The position numbers were made by a program, and so were the translations under genes. From an uncultured Rikenellaceae bacterium (GTDB lineage Bacteria > Bacteroidota > Bacteroidia > Bacteroidales > Rikenellaceae), in the NCBI GenBank assembly GCA_944321925.1, contig CALUND010000005.1:18286-82285 (forward strand): DNA of 64,000 nucleotides. The letters are read 5' to 3'. Shown here in pieces: positions 9,268-18,250 of the stretch. Position 1 is the first letter of the stretch; each line of letters begins with the position of its first letter. The notes beneath the pieces were generated by a model that was not told the DNA's origin, did no database searches, and saw only the letters and a list, made by a program, of their open reading frames with translations.

Positions 9268-10742
9268 ATCTTTTTCGATTTTAGATTCGATTTATGAGAA
9301 AAACGGTCCGAGAAATATTTCTTCAACTGGCGGTATTTGATGATATACCAGTCCATGTTGAGCAGGTTGGAGTCGTTGGTAGCCTTGTAGGTGAGGTAGA
9401 TTGCCACGGGGAAGAGGATATAGGTGGAGACCCACATGCCGATGAAGGCCTCCCAGGTTCCCTCTTTGGTCATTTTTTCGCCCGTCAGACTGATGACGTA
9501 GTAGATGACGAAGAATGCCACGGAGACAATGACCGGCATGCCGAGACCGCCCTTGCGGATGATGGCTCCGAGGGCGGCGCCGATCAGGAAGAAGATCATG
9601 ATCGATACCGGGAGCGACATTTTGCGATGCCACTCCACTTTGGCCCGGTAGAGTTTGTTGAGGGAGTCTTTCGAGGCGGTTTCATCGAACGTGAGCACGT
9701 TGCTCGAGTTGAGAGCCTGTTTGTAGGCGTCGTTGTAGATTTTACCGGCCTCCCGTGTGCGGAGTCCTTTGATGGAGTCTTCCACCAACATGGGATGTTG
9801 ATGACCCTCGACCGTGGCGAGCAGGCTGTCGACGAACAGCTCGGGGTAGTTGCGGAAGAGGTAGTCCTGAAGCAGCGGGCCGTAGGAGCCGGTTGCCGAC
9901 TGGTTGACAAGTCTGTCGAGCGAGTCGATGTCGCGTTCCAGTTCGACGATGTTTCGGGTTTGGCTGTTGCTGCTGAAACCGCTTTCGTCCGACCGTTTGA
10001 AGTCGAATCCTTCCATGGGGATCATGCCGTTCTGTTCGTCGAAGATGTAGTGGTCCAGACTGCTCTTGTCGTACCACTGGATGTCGCGGGTCATGTTGTA
10101 GGTCTCTCCGTGGTAGAGTGTGACGAGCAGGAAGCGTTTATCGTCCGAAAGGCGGATGTATCCCGAATCCGCGGCCGTTACGCTCATGTTTCCGCCGGGT
10201 TTACGGTTGTCGTAGATCAGTACGTCGGTAAGGAGTTTCGTCTCGGGGTCCTGGTGTCCCACGCGGATGCTCATGTTGTCGATTCCGTTGAAAAATAGTC
10301 CGTCTTTGAATTCGAGGGCCTGTTTTTGCTGGCGGATGTCGTAGAGGATGGAGAACATCTTTTTGTTGGCGTAGGGCACGAGGTTGTTTGCCACGAAGAA
10401 GCTGGCGACCGAGACGAATAGAATCACGATGGCCAACGGTCGCAGTATCTGCGGAAGGGACATGCCGGCCGACTTCATGGCCAGCAGCTCGTAGTTTTCG
10501 CCGAGGTTTCCCATCGTCATGATGGCTGCGAAAAGTGTGGCCAACGGCAGTCCCATGGGGATCATGTTGGCCATGGCGTAGAGCATCAGTTCGGTGATCA
10601 CTCCCATGTCGAGTCCTTTGCCGACCAGTTCGTCGATGTAGCGCCATACGAAATTCATCATCAGCACGAACATGACGATGAAGAAGGTCACCACCATGGG
10701 GCTGATATAGGATTTGAGGATGAATTTGTAGATGGTTTTCAT
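9264..10742 (-). CDS. LptF/LptG family permease (YjgP/YjgQ)
   Basis: 492 residues. Three membrane segments near the N-terminus (~12-35, 55-80, 100-125), a large periplasmic domain (~130-375) and three near the C-terminus (~385-455) give the LptF/G topology. These permeases extract lipopolysaccharide from the inner membrane with LptB. The motif [14 protein letters not shown] lies in the coupling-helix region. The sequence alone does not decide F or G. The gene overlaps ribBA downstream and the metal permease gene upstream by ATGA each, so three unrelated functions are translationally chained. Confidence 0.92.
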   Translation of the reverse strand: MKTIYKFILKSYISPMVVTFFIVMFVLMMNFVWRYIDELVGKGLDMGVITELMLYAMANMIPMGLPLATLFAAIMTMGNLGENYELLAMKSAGMSLPQILRPLAIVILFVSVASFFVANNLVPYANKKMFSILYDIRQQKQALEFKDGLFFNGIDNMSIRVGHQDPETKLLTDVLIYDNRKPGGNMSVTAADSGYIRLSDDKRFLLVTLYHGETYNMTRDIQWYDKSSLDHYIFDEQNGMIPMEGFDFKRSDESGFSSNSQTRNIVELERDIDSLDRLVNQSATGSYGPLLQDYLFRNYPELFVDSLLATVEGHQHPMLVEDSIKGLRTREAGKIYNDAYKQALNSSNVLTFDETASKDSLNKLYRAKVEWHRKMSLPVSIMIFFLIGAALGAIIRKGGLGMPVIVSVAFFVIYYVISLTGEKMTKEGTWEAFIGMWVSTYILFPVAIYLTYKATNDSNLLNMDWYIIKYRQLKKYFSDRFSHKSNLKSKKI

Positions 10743-11569
10743 CGGGCGACTCTACGCAGATTACGACACAAAGGTATTGTTTTTACCACAATAAGCGTTA
10801 CGGTGAGCACAAATATTGTGGCTGCGCCGGTCGGAATGTTGAGTTTGTAGCTCAGCAGCAAACCGAGCAGATTGGCGAGCGTGGCGACTACGGCCGATCC
10901 GATTGCGAGGCGGTAGAAAGAGCGGGTCAGCGAGTTGACGATGACTGTGGGAAAGGTGAGCAGCGAGATGAGCAGAACGATTCCGACGGCCCGGATCGAA
11001 AAGACGATGGTCAGGGCGACGACGAGGGCCATTGCATAGGAGATCGTACGGACGGGCATCTGTTGGCTGCGGGCGAAATCGCGGTCGAAGGCGACGTACA
11101 TGATGGGTCGCCACCAGCCACCGAAAAGCAGCGCGACGAGGAGCGTGAGGAGGAGGGAGGCCGTGAGGTCGGTTGGGGTGACGGTCAGTATGTTGCCGAA
11201 CAGAATGCCCGTTATGTTGGGCGCATAGCCCGGAGTGAGGTAGATGAAGATGATGCCCAGGGCCATGCCGATGCTCCAGACGATGCCGATGGCGGAGTCT
11301 TCTCGGATGCGTTTTCTGTCGCTGGCCCACTCGATGCCGACTGCCGACAGCAGCGCGAACAGGGTCGCGCCGAGGATCGGGTTCCAGCCGAGGAAGTAGG
11401 CGAGTCCGATCCCGCCGAAGGAGGCATGGGTGATTCCGCCGCTGAGAAAGACCGTCCGGCGACATACCACGTAGGTTCCCACGATGCCGCATGTCACGCC
11501 GGAAAGTACCGCCGCAATCGCTGCATGGGCCAGAAACTGGTAGCCGAATAAGCCGGAGAGAAAATCCAT
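10739..11569 (-). CDS. Metal ABC transporter permease (ZnuB/MntB type, ABC-3 family)
   Basis: 276 residues with about eight hydrophobic segments and the ABC-3 hallmarks VVCRRTVFLSGGITHASFGGIGLAYFLG near the N-terminus and AVGIVLLISLLTFPTVIVN in the coupling region. It would move Zn2+, Mn2+ or Fe2+ with a binding protein and ATPase. Neither is next to it in this window, so metal and partners are unknown. It is first gene of the minus-strand run down to fmt, and a -7 like box (TATTTTTG, 11607-11614) lies 38 bp upstream. Confidence 0.92.
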   Translation of the reverse strand: MDFLSGLFGYQFLAHAAIAAVLSGVTCGIVGTYVVCRRTVFLSGGITHASFGGIGLAYFLGWNPILGATLFALLSAVGIEWASDRKRIREDSAIGIVWSIGMALGIIFIYLTPGYAPNITGILFGNILTVTPTDLTASLLLTLLVALLFGGWWRPIMYVAFDRDFARSQQMPVRTISYAMALVVALTIVFSIRAVGIVLLISLLTFPTVIVNSLTRSFYRLAIGSAVVATLANLLGLLLSYKLNIPTGAATIFVLTVTLIVVKTIPLCRNLRRVAR

Positions 11570-11606
11570 GTTTTTTCGTGCGGATGGTTGTCGTTTGTCT
11601 CGGATG

Positions 11607-11614
11607 CAAAAATA
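11607..11614 (-). promoter_or_regulatory. Putative -7 box for the metal permease / lptFG-like / ribBA / fmt run
   Basis: Minus-strand TATTTTTG matches TAnnTTTG, 38 bp upstream of ATG 11569. No good -33 TTTG is seen at 19-21 bp. Confidence 0.45.
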
Positions 11615-11715
11615 GGGTTTTTTGTCGAAGAATCCACCCCGTTTGTTCTCCGTTTCGATTGTTTTTCCTACTTTAGCGTCTTGAACTGCCCGGGTTTCGT
11701 CCGGGCCAACGAGTG

Positions 11716-12576
11716 ATGCTTATGAAACTTTTTGCCAATCTTTGTTGCCGGGGCGTCGCATGTTGTGCCGCCTTGCTCTGTCTGGCCGGATCGGTGTCGG
11801 GTCAGACTGCTCGTACGATGGATTTTCCCCTCATCACCTCCACGCCCGGCGACGAAGCGATCCTGCGCATTTTCTTTCCCGAAAAGGTTGCTCCTTCAGG
11901 CATGGCCGTGGTAGCCTGTCCGGGCGGCGGCTACCGGAATCTTTCGATGGAGAACGAAGGTTACGACTGGGCTCCCTTCTTCAACGAACGGGGGATCGTC
12001 TTTGCCGTACTGAAGTACCGGATGCCGCGGACAGATCGTCGGCGTCCGCTCGCCGATGCGAAGGAGGCGTTGCGGGTTTTGCACATGTATGCCGAGGGGT
12101 GGGGTGTCGACCCGGACCGGATCGGGATCATGGGTTTTTCCGCCGGGGGACATCTGGCTGCTACGACGGCCAATCGCGCACCGCGAAAGATCCGCCCCGC
12201 TTTTCAGATTCTTTTCTACCCGGTGATTACGATGGACCGTCGTTTCACCCACATGGGGTCGCACGATAACCTCCTCGGTAAGAAGGCCTCCCGATCGCTG
12301 GAGGATCGTTATTCCAATGAGTTGCTGGTTACGGAGAGCACGCCGCAGGCGTTCATCGTTTTCAGTGCCGATGACCGCACGGTCAATCCGCTGAACGGAT
12401 CCAGCTACCATCAGGCGCTCCAGGAGAAGGGCATACCTTCCGAATACCATGTCTATCCCTCGGGCGGTCACGGTTGGGGGTGGTACAGAAAATCGTTCGA
12501 GTGGCGCGAAAAGGTGTTGCAGGATCTCGACGGTTGGCTTCGCAAACTCGAAGAGAGCTACGCTCCGGCCAGATGA
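11716..12576 (+). CDS. Secreted alpha/beta hydrolase (esterase)
   Basis: 286 residues. An N-terminal signal peptide (MKLFANLCCRGVACCAALLCLAGSVSGQ) is followed by an alpha/beta hydrolase with oxyanion motif CPGGGY, nucleophile elbow GFSAGGH, and a late SADDRTV...GGHGW carrying the likely acid and His. This resembles BD-FAE and xylan/pectin acetylesterase-like proteins of Bacteroidota, so carbohydrate-ester cleavage in the periplasm is inferred. A GTG at 11713 and ATGs at 11716 and 11722 compete as start. The stop overlaps mtaB (ATGA). Confidence 0.85.
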   Translation: MLMKLFANLCCRGVACCAALLCLAGSVSGQTARTMDFPLITSTPGDEAILRIFFPEKVAPSGMAVVACPGGGYRNLSMENEGYDWAPFFNERGIVFAVLKYRMPRTDRRRPLADAKEALRVLHMYAEGWGVDPDRIGIMGFSAGGHLAATTANRAPRKIRPAFQILFYPVITMDRRFTHMGSHDNLLGKKASRSLEDRYSNELLVTESTPQAFIVFSADDRTVNPLNGSSYHQALQEKGIPSEYHVYPSGGHGWGWYRKSFEWREKVLQDLDGWLRKLEESYAPAR

Positions 12577-13883
12577 AACGGTACGCCATCCATACGCTCG
12601 GATGCAAAGTCAATTTCGCCGAGAGCTCCACGATCGGTCGGGCGCTCGAGCGTGCCGGCTATCAGCGGGTCGCACCCTTTGCCGAGGCCGAGATCTACGT
12701 GGTCAACAGCTGTTCGGTCACCGAACATGCCGACAAGAAGTGCCGCAACATCGTGCGTCGGCTTCACCGCATCAATCCGCAGGCGCGGATCGCCGTGACG
12801 GGTTGCTATGCCCAGTTGAGTGGCCCTGCGATCGCCGCGATCGACGGGGTCTGTCTGGTGGTGGGGAACAACGACAAGGAGGATCTGCCGCGTCTGTTGC
12901 TCGAACCGGACGATGACAGAGCCCCGAGAATTTACGGTTGCAGACCGGACGAGATCGTTCGGTTTTTCCCGGCTTTCTCCTGCGGCGACCGGACCCGTTC
13001 GTTTTTGAAGGTGCAGGACGGGTGCGATTACTGCTGCTCCTATTGCACGATCCATGCGGCGCGTGGAAAAAGCCGCAACCAGCCGATTGCGAACCTGGTA
13101 CGCGAGGCGGAGCAGATCGCTGCGTCGGGGGTGCGGGAGATCGTTCTGACGGGGGTCAATACGGGCGATTTCGGCCGTACGACGGGAGAACGGTTCATCG
13201 ACCTGTTGCGGGCGCTCGATCGGGTGACGGGTATCGAACGCTATCGTATCTCTTCGATCGAACCGAATCTGCTCACGGACGAGATCATCGCTTTTTGCGC
13301 TTCTTCACCCCGTTTTCAGCCCCATTTCCACATTCCGCTGCAGAGCGGCAGCGACGAGGTGCTCAAACGGATGCGGCGTCGTTATCTGACGGCTGCTTTC
13401 GCCGATCGGATCGCTGCTGTGCGCCGCGCGATGCCCGATGCGTTTCTGGGAATCGACGTGATCGTCGGATTCCCGGGGGAGAGCGAGGCCGATTTCGAAC
13501 AGACCTGTCGTTTCTTGACCGGTCTGGCTCCTGCCTATCTTCACGTGTTCCCCTTTTCGGAACGACCGGGAACGCCGGCTGTCGATTTCCCGGACAAGGT
13601 TCCTCATGCGGTCATCACGGACCGCGCGGCGAAGCTCGATGCGTTGTGCCGGGAGCTGCATGAGTCGTTTTGTACCCGTTATACGGGGCGTGTTGCCCGG
13701 GTGCTCTTCGAAAGCAGTGCGAAAAGGGGGAAAATGTTTGGATTTACGGAAAATTACATCCGGGTGCAGGCGCCTTATGATCGTCGATTGGTGAACCGCA
13801 TTTGCCGTGTGCAGCTCGGTGGGTGGGACGAATCCGATCAGTCGTTGGTGGTCGAATCGATCGAGATGCCCCGGGAACTGTAG
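12573..13883 (+). CDS. mtaB: tRNA t6A37 methylthiotransferase MtaB
   Basis: 436 residues. Radical-SAM enzyme turning t6A37 into ms2t6A37 in ANN-decoding tRNAs. The N-terminal UPF0004 domain has Cys in TLGCKVN, NSCSVTEHADKKC and TGCYAQ. The radical-SAM cluster motif is CDYCCSYC (~149-156). The SAM core contains IPLQSGSDEVLKRMRR, and a C-terminal TRAM-like domain ends it. The start is the ATG overlapping the esterase stop; the frame is open further upstream, but MKRYAIHTLGCK is the family N-terminus. A role together with the esterase is not evident; the coupling looks positional only. Confidence 0.95.
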   Translation: MKRYAIHTLGCKVNFAESSTIGRALERAGYQRVAPFAEAEIYVVNSCSVTEHADKKCRNIVRRLHRINPQARIAVTGCYAQLSGPAIAAIDGVCLVVGNNDKEDLPRLLLEPDDDRAPRIYGCRPDEIVRFFPAFSCGDRTRSFLKVQDGCDYCCSYCTIHAARGKSRNQPIANLVREAEQIAASGVREIVLTGVNTGDFGRTTGERFIDLLRALDRVTGIERYRISSIEPNLLTDEIIAFCASSPRFQPHFHIPLQSGSDEVLKRMRRRYLTAAFADRIAAVRRAMPDAFLGIDVIVGFPGESEADFEQTCRFLTGLAPAYLHVFPFSERPGTPAVDFPDKVPHAVITDRAAKLDALCRELHESFCTRYTGRVARVLFESSAKRGKMFGFTENYIRVQAPYDRRLVNRICRVQLGGWDESDQSLVVESIEMPREL

Positions 13884-13905
13884 TATGCGCATGATGGAGA
13901 AAGCT

Positions 13906-14961
13906 ATGTACGAAAAACTGGAGAGGGCGGTTGCCGAGGTTTATGCTCCGGCGGAATATCCGGCCCTTCGTTGGCAGACGGAGATGTGGTCTGCCGGCCG
14001 GCCGTTGGAGGGTGTGGAGTTGCTTGATGCCACTCCTGTGTATCGCAATACGATGGCCAAATATCTTGCCCTGCTTGCTGCCGGAGCGCATTTGACGATC
14101 GGTTTGTCCCGCGTGATGGCTCATGACAGGCGGATCGTCCGATTTTTGCGCGAGGCGGGATTGGAGGTGTGCATGGCCGAGGAGTCGCCGCGGCGTAGTT
14201 TCGATGTGATTCTCGATTGTGCGGCCTCGTTCGCCGCCTGGGAAGCCCGTTCGGGTTATGTGGAGCTGACACGGTCCGGCGTGGAACGTTATGCGCAGAG
14301 CGGTCGTCCGGTTTATATGGCCGATAGTGGCCAGATCAAGCAGATAGAGACGTTGCTCGGTACCGGAGAGAGTTTTTTCCGGGCCATGGCTGCGTTGGGG
14401 TATGCCGAATGGAACGGTCGCAAACTGGTCGTTTTCGGAAGCGGGAAGGTAGGGAGTGGCATTCTGCTTTATGCCCATCGTCGTGGTGCGATCGTGACGG
14501 TGGTGACCGATCCGCGGACCCTCTCCGAACGGTTTGTCCCGATGGTGGATCGGGTTGTCGATTTCCGCGACCGCACGGCGGTGGAGGAGGTACTGCGAAG
14601 TGCCGATGCGGTCGTGACGGCCACGGGTGTGGTGGGCGCCGTGCAGCATTGTTGTGCGCCTTCGGCCGTGGCGGAACGGGCGCTTCTGGCCAATATGGGG
14701 GTGGAGGATGAGTTCGGTCCGGACTTCCCGGCATCCCGGGTTCTGAATGGAAAAGGAACGCTCAACTTTATTCTCGAGGAGCCGACTCATCTGAAATACA
14801 TAGACGCCACGATGGCCCTCCACAATGCGGGAGCCCTCCGGTTGTTGTCGTCGTCGGATGTGGGCGGTGTGATACTTCCCTCTGCGGAGGAGGAGTCTGC
14901 CCTGTTGGAGGTGAGTGTGCGCAACGGAACGGCCGGGGAGGAGATCGCCATGATTCTTTGA
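13906..14961 (+). CDS. S-adenosylhomocysteine hydrolase-like NAD-binding protein
   Basis: 351 residues from ATG 13906, which has GGAG 6 bp upstream; in-frame ATGs at 13885, 13891 and 13894 are alternatives. The middle carries a Rossmann signature GSGKVGSGI, then AVVTATGVV and LANMGVEDEFG, the layout of the NAD domain of AdoHcyase. The N-terminal part has DATPVYRNTMAKYLALLAAGAHL, similar to the SAHH start, but the protein is about 80 residues shorter than usual SAHH. Activity on SAH is doubtful. It follows mtaB, a SAM-using enzyme, by 22 bp, so a SAH-related role is possible but inferred. Confidence 0.7.
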   Translation: MYEKLERAVAEVYAPAEYPALRWQTEMWSAGRPLEGVELLDATPVYRNTMAKYLALLAAGAHLTIGLSRVMAHDRRIVRFLREAGLEVCMAEESPRRSFDVILDCAASFAAWEARSGYVELTRSGVERYAQSGRPVYMADSGQIKQIETLLGTGESFFRAMAALGYAEWNGRKLVVFGSGKVGSGILLYAHRRGAIVTVVTDPRTLSERFVPMVDRVVDFRDRTAVEEVLRSADAVVTATGVVGAVQHCCAPSAVAERALLANMGVEDEFGPDFPASRVLNGKGTLNFILEEPTHLKYIDATMALHNAGALRLLSSSDVGGVILPSAEEESALLEVSVRNGTAGEEIAMIL

Positions 14962-15033
14962 TCGTTCGTTGTCCGGCCGCTCATTGTGCCTGCGGCGGAC
15001 GTTGTGACGGGGATGGACGTTGGTCTTGTTATT

Positions 15034-16023
15034 TTATCGGCGGCAGGTGTTCGGTTGGGTGCGACCCAGGATCCATCCCGGAGCTTTCGTGCGCAAAAGA
15101 TGATCGCCGATCGGCAACAGGATGATGCAGGCGACAGCTTGCAGAGCGGCAGAGCCCCATCCTGCGGTGTCGATGCCGAAGAGTCTCATCAGATGGACGA
15201 CTGTATTGAGGATGATCCAGTGGAGGGCGTAATAGGTGAGTGAATTTTGTCCGATTCGTTGAATGGCTGGCAGTGGGGGCATTCGGCGGGCAGCCTCTGT
15301 CACGACGATAAGTCCTGCTATGGAAGCGATGACCCATAACAAGTAGGAGCCGTTGGACACGTGGTTGATCCACATGTTTACCGTACTCATTTCCCCGAAA
15401 AAGATTCCTGTCCAGACAATGGCGGCGAGGAGTGTTACGGGCCATGTCGCAGGTCCGTATTTCGTGTAGAGATATCCGCAGGCATAAAAGGTCGTGCCGA
15501 GGAATACGGTGCTGAGCGTCAGGGGCAAGATGATCCCGAAGCGGTCTAACAGGAATCCGATCAGCGGGAAAACCAGAATCAGGTATGCGATTCGGGCCTT
15601 CATCAGCAGGTGAAATGCGATGCGGACGAAAAAGAGCGACCACAGAAACCAGAGCGGAAGGTTACCGGATTCGGCTCCGTTGCGCAAGATGTGATAAAAA
15701 GGCGATGCCAACAGTTTGTACCATGGATCGTCCGAACCGATCCACGCGAACGGAAGGTCGCATAAAAAGCCTATGGCAGCGAAAAATAGGAAAGGTAGCA
15801 ACAAAGATTTTCCCCCCCCCTTGATTGTCTCTTTCAGACTTTTTGCCCGGTTGTAGAACAGACCCGATTTGAAATAGAACCAGGGCATGAAAAAGGAGAA
15901 AACAAAAAAGAAATGCTCCGCAAATCCGGTCAATGTTTCGGAGATCAGCAGAATGTGCATGAGGATAATCTCCGTGACGAAAAAGGCTGAGAGCAGGTCG
16001 ACGAAGGGGACTCGGTTAGACAT
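15034..16023 (-). CDS. Membrane acyltransferase (acyltransferase-3 family) with an internal G9 tract
   Basis: 329 residues with about ten hydrophobic segments and the acyltransferase-3 N-terminus VPFVDLLSAFFVTEIILMH, where family members usually have LRGIAILLVVLxH. Such enzymes O-acetylate surface polysaccharides. A run of nine G (coding strand, 15812-15820) encodes Gly69-Gly71 in TIKGGGKS between the second and third membrane segments. Slippage would frameshift and truncate the protein, so phase variation is possible. It is alone: neighbours are on the other strand or separated by ~90 bp. Confidence 0.8.
   Translation of the reverse strand: MSNRVPFVDLLSAFFVTEIILMHILLISETLTGFAEHFFFVFSFFMPWFYFKSGLFYNRAKSLKETIKGGGKSLLLPFLFFAAIGFLCDLPFAWIGSDDPWYKLLASPFYHILRNGAESGNLPLWFLWSLFFVRIAFHLLMKARIAYLILVFPLIGFLLDRFGIILPLTLSTVFLGTTFYACGYLYTKYGPATWPVTLLAAIVWTGIFFGEMSTVNMWINHVSNGSYLLWVIASIAGLIVVTEAARRMPPLPAIQRIGQNSLTYYALHWIILNTVVHLMRLFGIDTAGWGSAALQAVACIILLPIGDHLLRTKAPGWILGRTQPNTCRR
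15812..15820 (-). repeat. Homopolymer G9 tract inside acyltransferase gene
   Basis: Nine consecutive C on the plus strand, nine G on the coding strand. The reference length keeps the gene in frame. Runs this long are prone to slipped-strand mispairing. Confidence 0.9.
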
Positions 16024-16113
16024 GAAATTTCGTTTTTGGATCTAAAGAGCGCGTTTCCCGGGTTGAAAATTTTGACTCTTTGAGATCGTCTGTTTTTCTT
16101 TTCTGTCGGAGGT

Positions 16114-16449
16114 CTATTTTGCCGTCTCGGTCGGCTTTTGTGCCAGTAAAACGGCTTTTTGGATCAGTGCTGTTTCGGCGATCGAGGCGATTCCCCGACA
16201 GATGACTCCCAGTCCGAACATGAAGAAGCTCTGGAAGAGGGCGGCTACTCCGTAAACCAGGTTGAGCCCCGCAAGTTTTACGCCGTACAGGACCATGCCC
16301 TTATCGGTCAGGTAGAGCACGAAGAAGATCAGACAGGCGGCGAACAGGATGACCCCCAGCACGAAACAGATGATGCTGAAACATTTCAGTGCTCGGACGC
16401 CGCTTCCGGAATAGTTGAGTTGGATCGGGGTGGATGTGTTGTTTTCCAT
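16114..16449 (-). CDS. Small membrane protein of unknown function
   Basis: 111 residues from the ATG giving MENNTSTPIQLNYSGSG; the frame extends 13 codons further but without a better start. Two long hydrophobic helices (~25-50 and ~68-92) with a short loop, and a polar C-terminus. It resembles small Bacteroidota membrane proteins of the DUF5362 kind, but I cannot assign a function. Neighbours give no hint. Confidence 0.65.
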   Translation of the reverse strand: MENNTSTPIQLNYSGSGVRALKCFSIICFVLGVILFAACLIFFVLYLTDKGMVLYGVKLAGLNLVYGVAALFQSFFMFGLGVICRGIASIAETALIQKAVLLAQKPTETAK

Positions 16450-16820
16450 ATTTGATAAGAGGTTTTGTGCTCGTACGGATGCGATCAAAGATAAGCGATT
16501 GCCGGAGAAAAAACAAATTCGTGCGGTTGGGAAGAGGGTGATGGGCTGACAGAGAGGGATCCGGCTGTTGTGCGACGGAGTCTGGCGTCGGAAAAATTCG
16601 AGACAGAGCTTGATTCCGGAGAAGTTCGCGACGGGGGTTTGCGACAGCGTGTGCGCTCGTGGGCTTCGGAAATGTCGGCTTTTTTGTCACGACGAGTTCG
16701 CAGTGCCGAGGTCATGCCGGGGTCCGTTTTTGTCGGTGAGGAGTGTAACGATGCCGCGGGTTTGCGTGTCGATCGGGTATGCCGGGCAGTAAGTCCGTAC
16801 GGTTGCGAGCGTGCGATCGG
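16450..16820. other. Intergenic stretch without supported gene
   Basis: About 370 bp between two minus-strand genes. Open frames here lack recognisable features or a start signal. No hairpin terminator, repeat or strong promoter was seen. Confidence 0.6.
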
Positions 16821-17426
16821 CTATTCGTTCTCTTCGCGGAGCATGCGGGCGGCCTCTTCCAGCGCTTCGTAGAATGATGTCCCGAAACGGCGGATGATCG
16901 GTTCGCGCAGCATGCGGAACATCGGAACGCCCTCTTTTTTCCCGTTCTCCAGAGCGGTACGGCAGATGCTCCACCGGTGGTAATTAAGTCCCAGCGTGCC
17001 GTTGCCGAATCGTACGATACGGATGGGATAGAGATGACAGGAGATCGGTTTCGGAAAGTCGCAACGGCCTTCCCTCCACGCTTTTTCGATGGCGCATAGC
17101 GTGACATCTCCCTCCCGGCATGCGTAGGCGCATTCGGCACCGTCGATGAGCGGTGTGGTCAGATCGCCATCGGCATCGATCACGGCAAATCCCTGCTCTT
17201 CAACAGCGCGGATACCCTCCGGAGTCATGTAGGAGCGATAGTTTTCGTAACGGGTCCGCAAGAGTTCCTCTTCGTCCGTTTCAAGCGGGGCGCCGGCATT
17301 CCCCTCTACGCAACAGATGCCTTTGCAACGGGATAGGTCGCAGAGAAAGGGGGTGGAGAGAATGTCGCTGCTGACGATCTTTCCTTCGATTTCGATCATG
17401 GCGAACGGTTCGAACATGGCGGTCAT
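16821..17426 (-). CDS. DUF3109 family cysteine-rich protein
   Basis: 201 residues from ATG 17426. Conserved cysteines occur in FLCDLSRCKGICCVEGNAGAP, ECAYAC, CAIEKAW, CDFPKPISCHLYPIR and SICRTA, the pattern of DUF3109, a probable metal or Fe-S binding family of unknown function common in Bacteroidota. The start overlaps the stop of the small TPR gene (ATGA); an in-frame ATG at 17417 is an alternative. It ends the yicC-gmk-nadD-TPR series on the minus strand. Confidence 0.85.
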   Translation of the reverse strand: MTAMFEPFAMIEIEGKIVSSDILSTPFLCDLSRCKGICCVEGNAGAPLETDEEELLRTRYENYRSYMTPEGIRAVEEQGFAVIDADGDLTTPLIDGAECAYACREGDVTLCAIEKAWREGRCDFPKPISCHLYPIRIVRFGNGTLGLNYHRWSICRTALENGKKEGVPMFRMLREPIIRRFGTSFYEALEEAARMLREENE

Positions 17427-17665
17427 GGATTGTAGATGTCTTTGTAACGGAAAGCCCAGATGGAGTCGATGTGGTCGATCCATTCCCGGGCTTCGACCTG
17501 TCCCGGCACGAATTGGCAGACGACTGCAAAGTCGTTGCGCGCTGCCGCGAAATTGCCCGACTGGAAATGGAGACGTCCTCGTTCCAGCAGCAGATCCGTA
17601 TTTTCGGGCGACTCGGCGAGCTGCTCGGAAAGTAGCCGGATTTTCTCTTTTATCTCTTCGTTCAT
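17423..17665 (-). CDS. Small TPR-like protein
   Basis: 80 residues. Helical, with one tetratricopeptide-like unit (TDLLLERGRLHFQSGNFAAARNDF) and part of another. Both ends overlap neighbours by ATGA: nadD upstream and DUF3109 downstream, so the three are translated as a chain. The frame continues upstream inside nadD but MNEEIKEKIRLL is the sensible start. A protein-contact role is likely; the partner is unknown. Confidence 0.8.
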   Translation of the reverse strand: MNEEIKEKIRLLSEQLAESPENTDLLLERGRLHFQSGNFAAARNDFAVVCQFVPGQVEAREWIDHIDSIWAFRYKDIYNP

Positions 17666-18243
17666 TGCCAGAGCCGGTTTTTGCGGATGTATTCGCCGAC
17701 GCCCGGAGGCAGCATCGATTCGACCTCTTCGTTGGCGGCGAGTCGTTGCCGTATCTCGGTGGAAGAGTAGGGCAAAAGAGGTGCCTTTTCGAGCAGATGG
17801 ACCCGGTCGGCAAGGCGTACGACCGATGCGCCGGGTCGGGGGTAGACCCAGATCGGGTAGTTGTCGAGAATCTCCTCCCCGTTGCGCCAACGATCGAGCT
17901 GATCGGCCAGATCGCTGCCCATCAGAATCGAAAATTGTCGCTCCGGGAAGTGTTCTTTCAGCCAGTGGAGCGTCTGAATCGTGTAGGAGGGTTTCGGCAG
18001 GAGAAACTCCACGCCGGAAGGAACGATGCGCTGGGGATAGCGCGATGCGGCACAGGCCATTTCCGCCATGGCAAACCGGTGGTGCTCCGGGGCGAGTTCC
18101 GAGACGGCCTTCATCGGATTCTGTGGCGAGACTACGAGAACCACCTGCTCGGCAAGCCCCTGTTCCACGACATGCTCGGCTACGGCGATATGACCCCGGT
18201 GTACGGGGTTGAAAGAGCCGAAATAGAGCATCGTTCGATCCAT
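17662..18243 (-). CDS. nadD: Nicotinate-mononucleotide adenylyltransferase
   Basis: 193 residues. Makes deamido-NAD from nicotinate mononucleotide and ATP. The nucleotidyltransferase signature GSFNPVHRGHIAVAEH is at the N-terminus and the C-terminal motif SSTEIRQRL near 165, both as expected for NadD. The start ATG 18243 lies 7 bp after the gmk stop. The stop overlaps the small TPR gene. The yicC-gmk-nadD order is common in Bacteroidota. Confidence 0.96.
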   Translation of the reverse strand: MDRTMLYFGSFNPVHRGHIAVAEHVVEQGLAEQVVLVVSPQNPMKAVSELAPEHHRFAMAEMACAASRYPQRIVPSGVEFLLPKPSYTIQTLHWLKEHFPERQFSILMGSDLADQLDRWRNGEEILDNYPIWVYPRPGASVVRLADRVHLLEKAPLLPYSSTEIRQRLAANEEVESMLPPGVGEYIRKNRLWQ

Positions 18244-18250
18244 GAACGGA

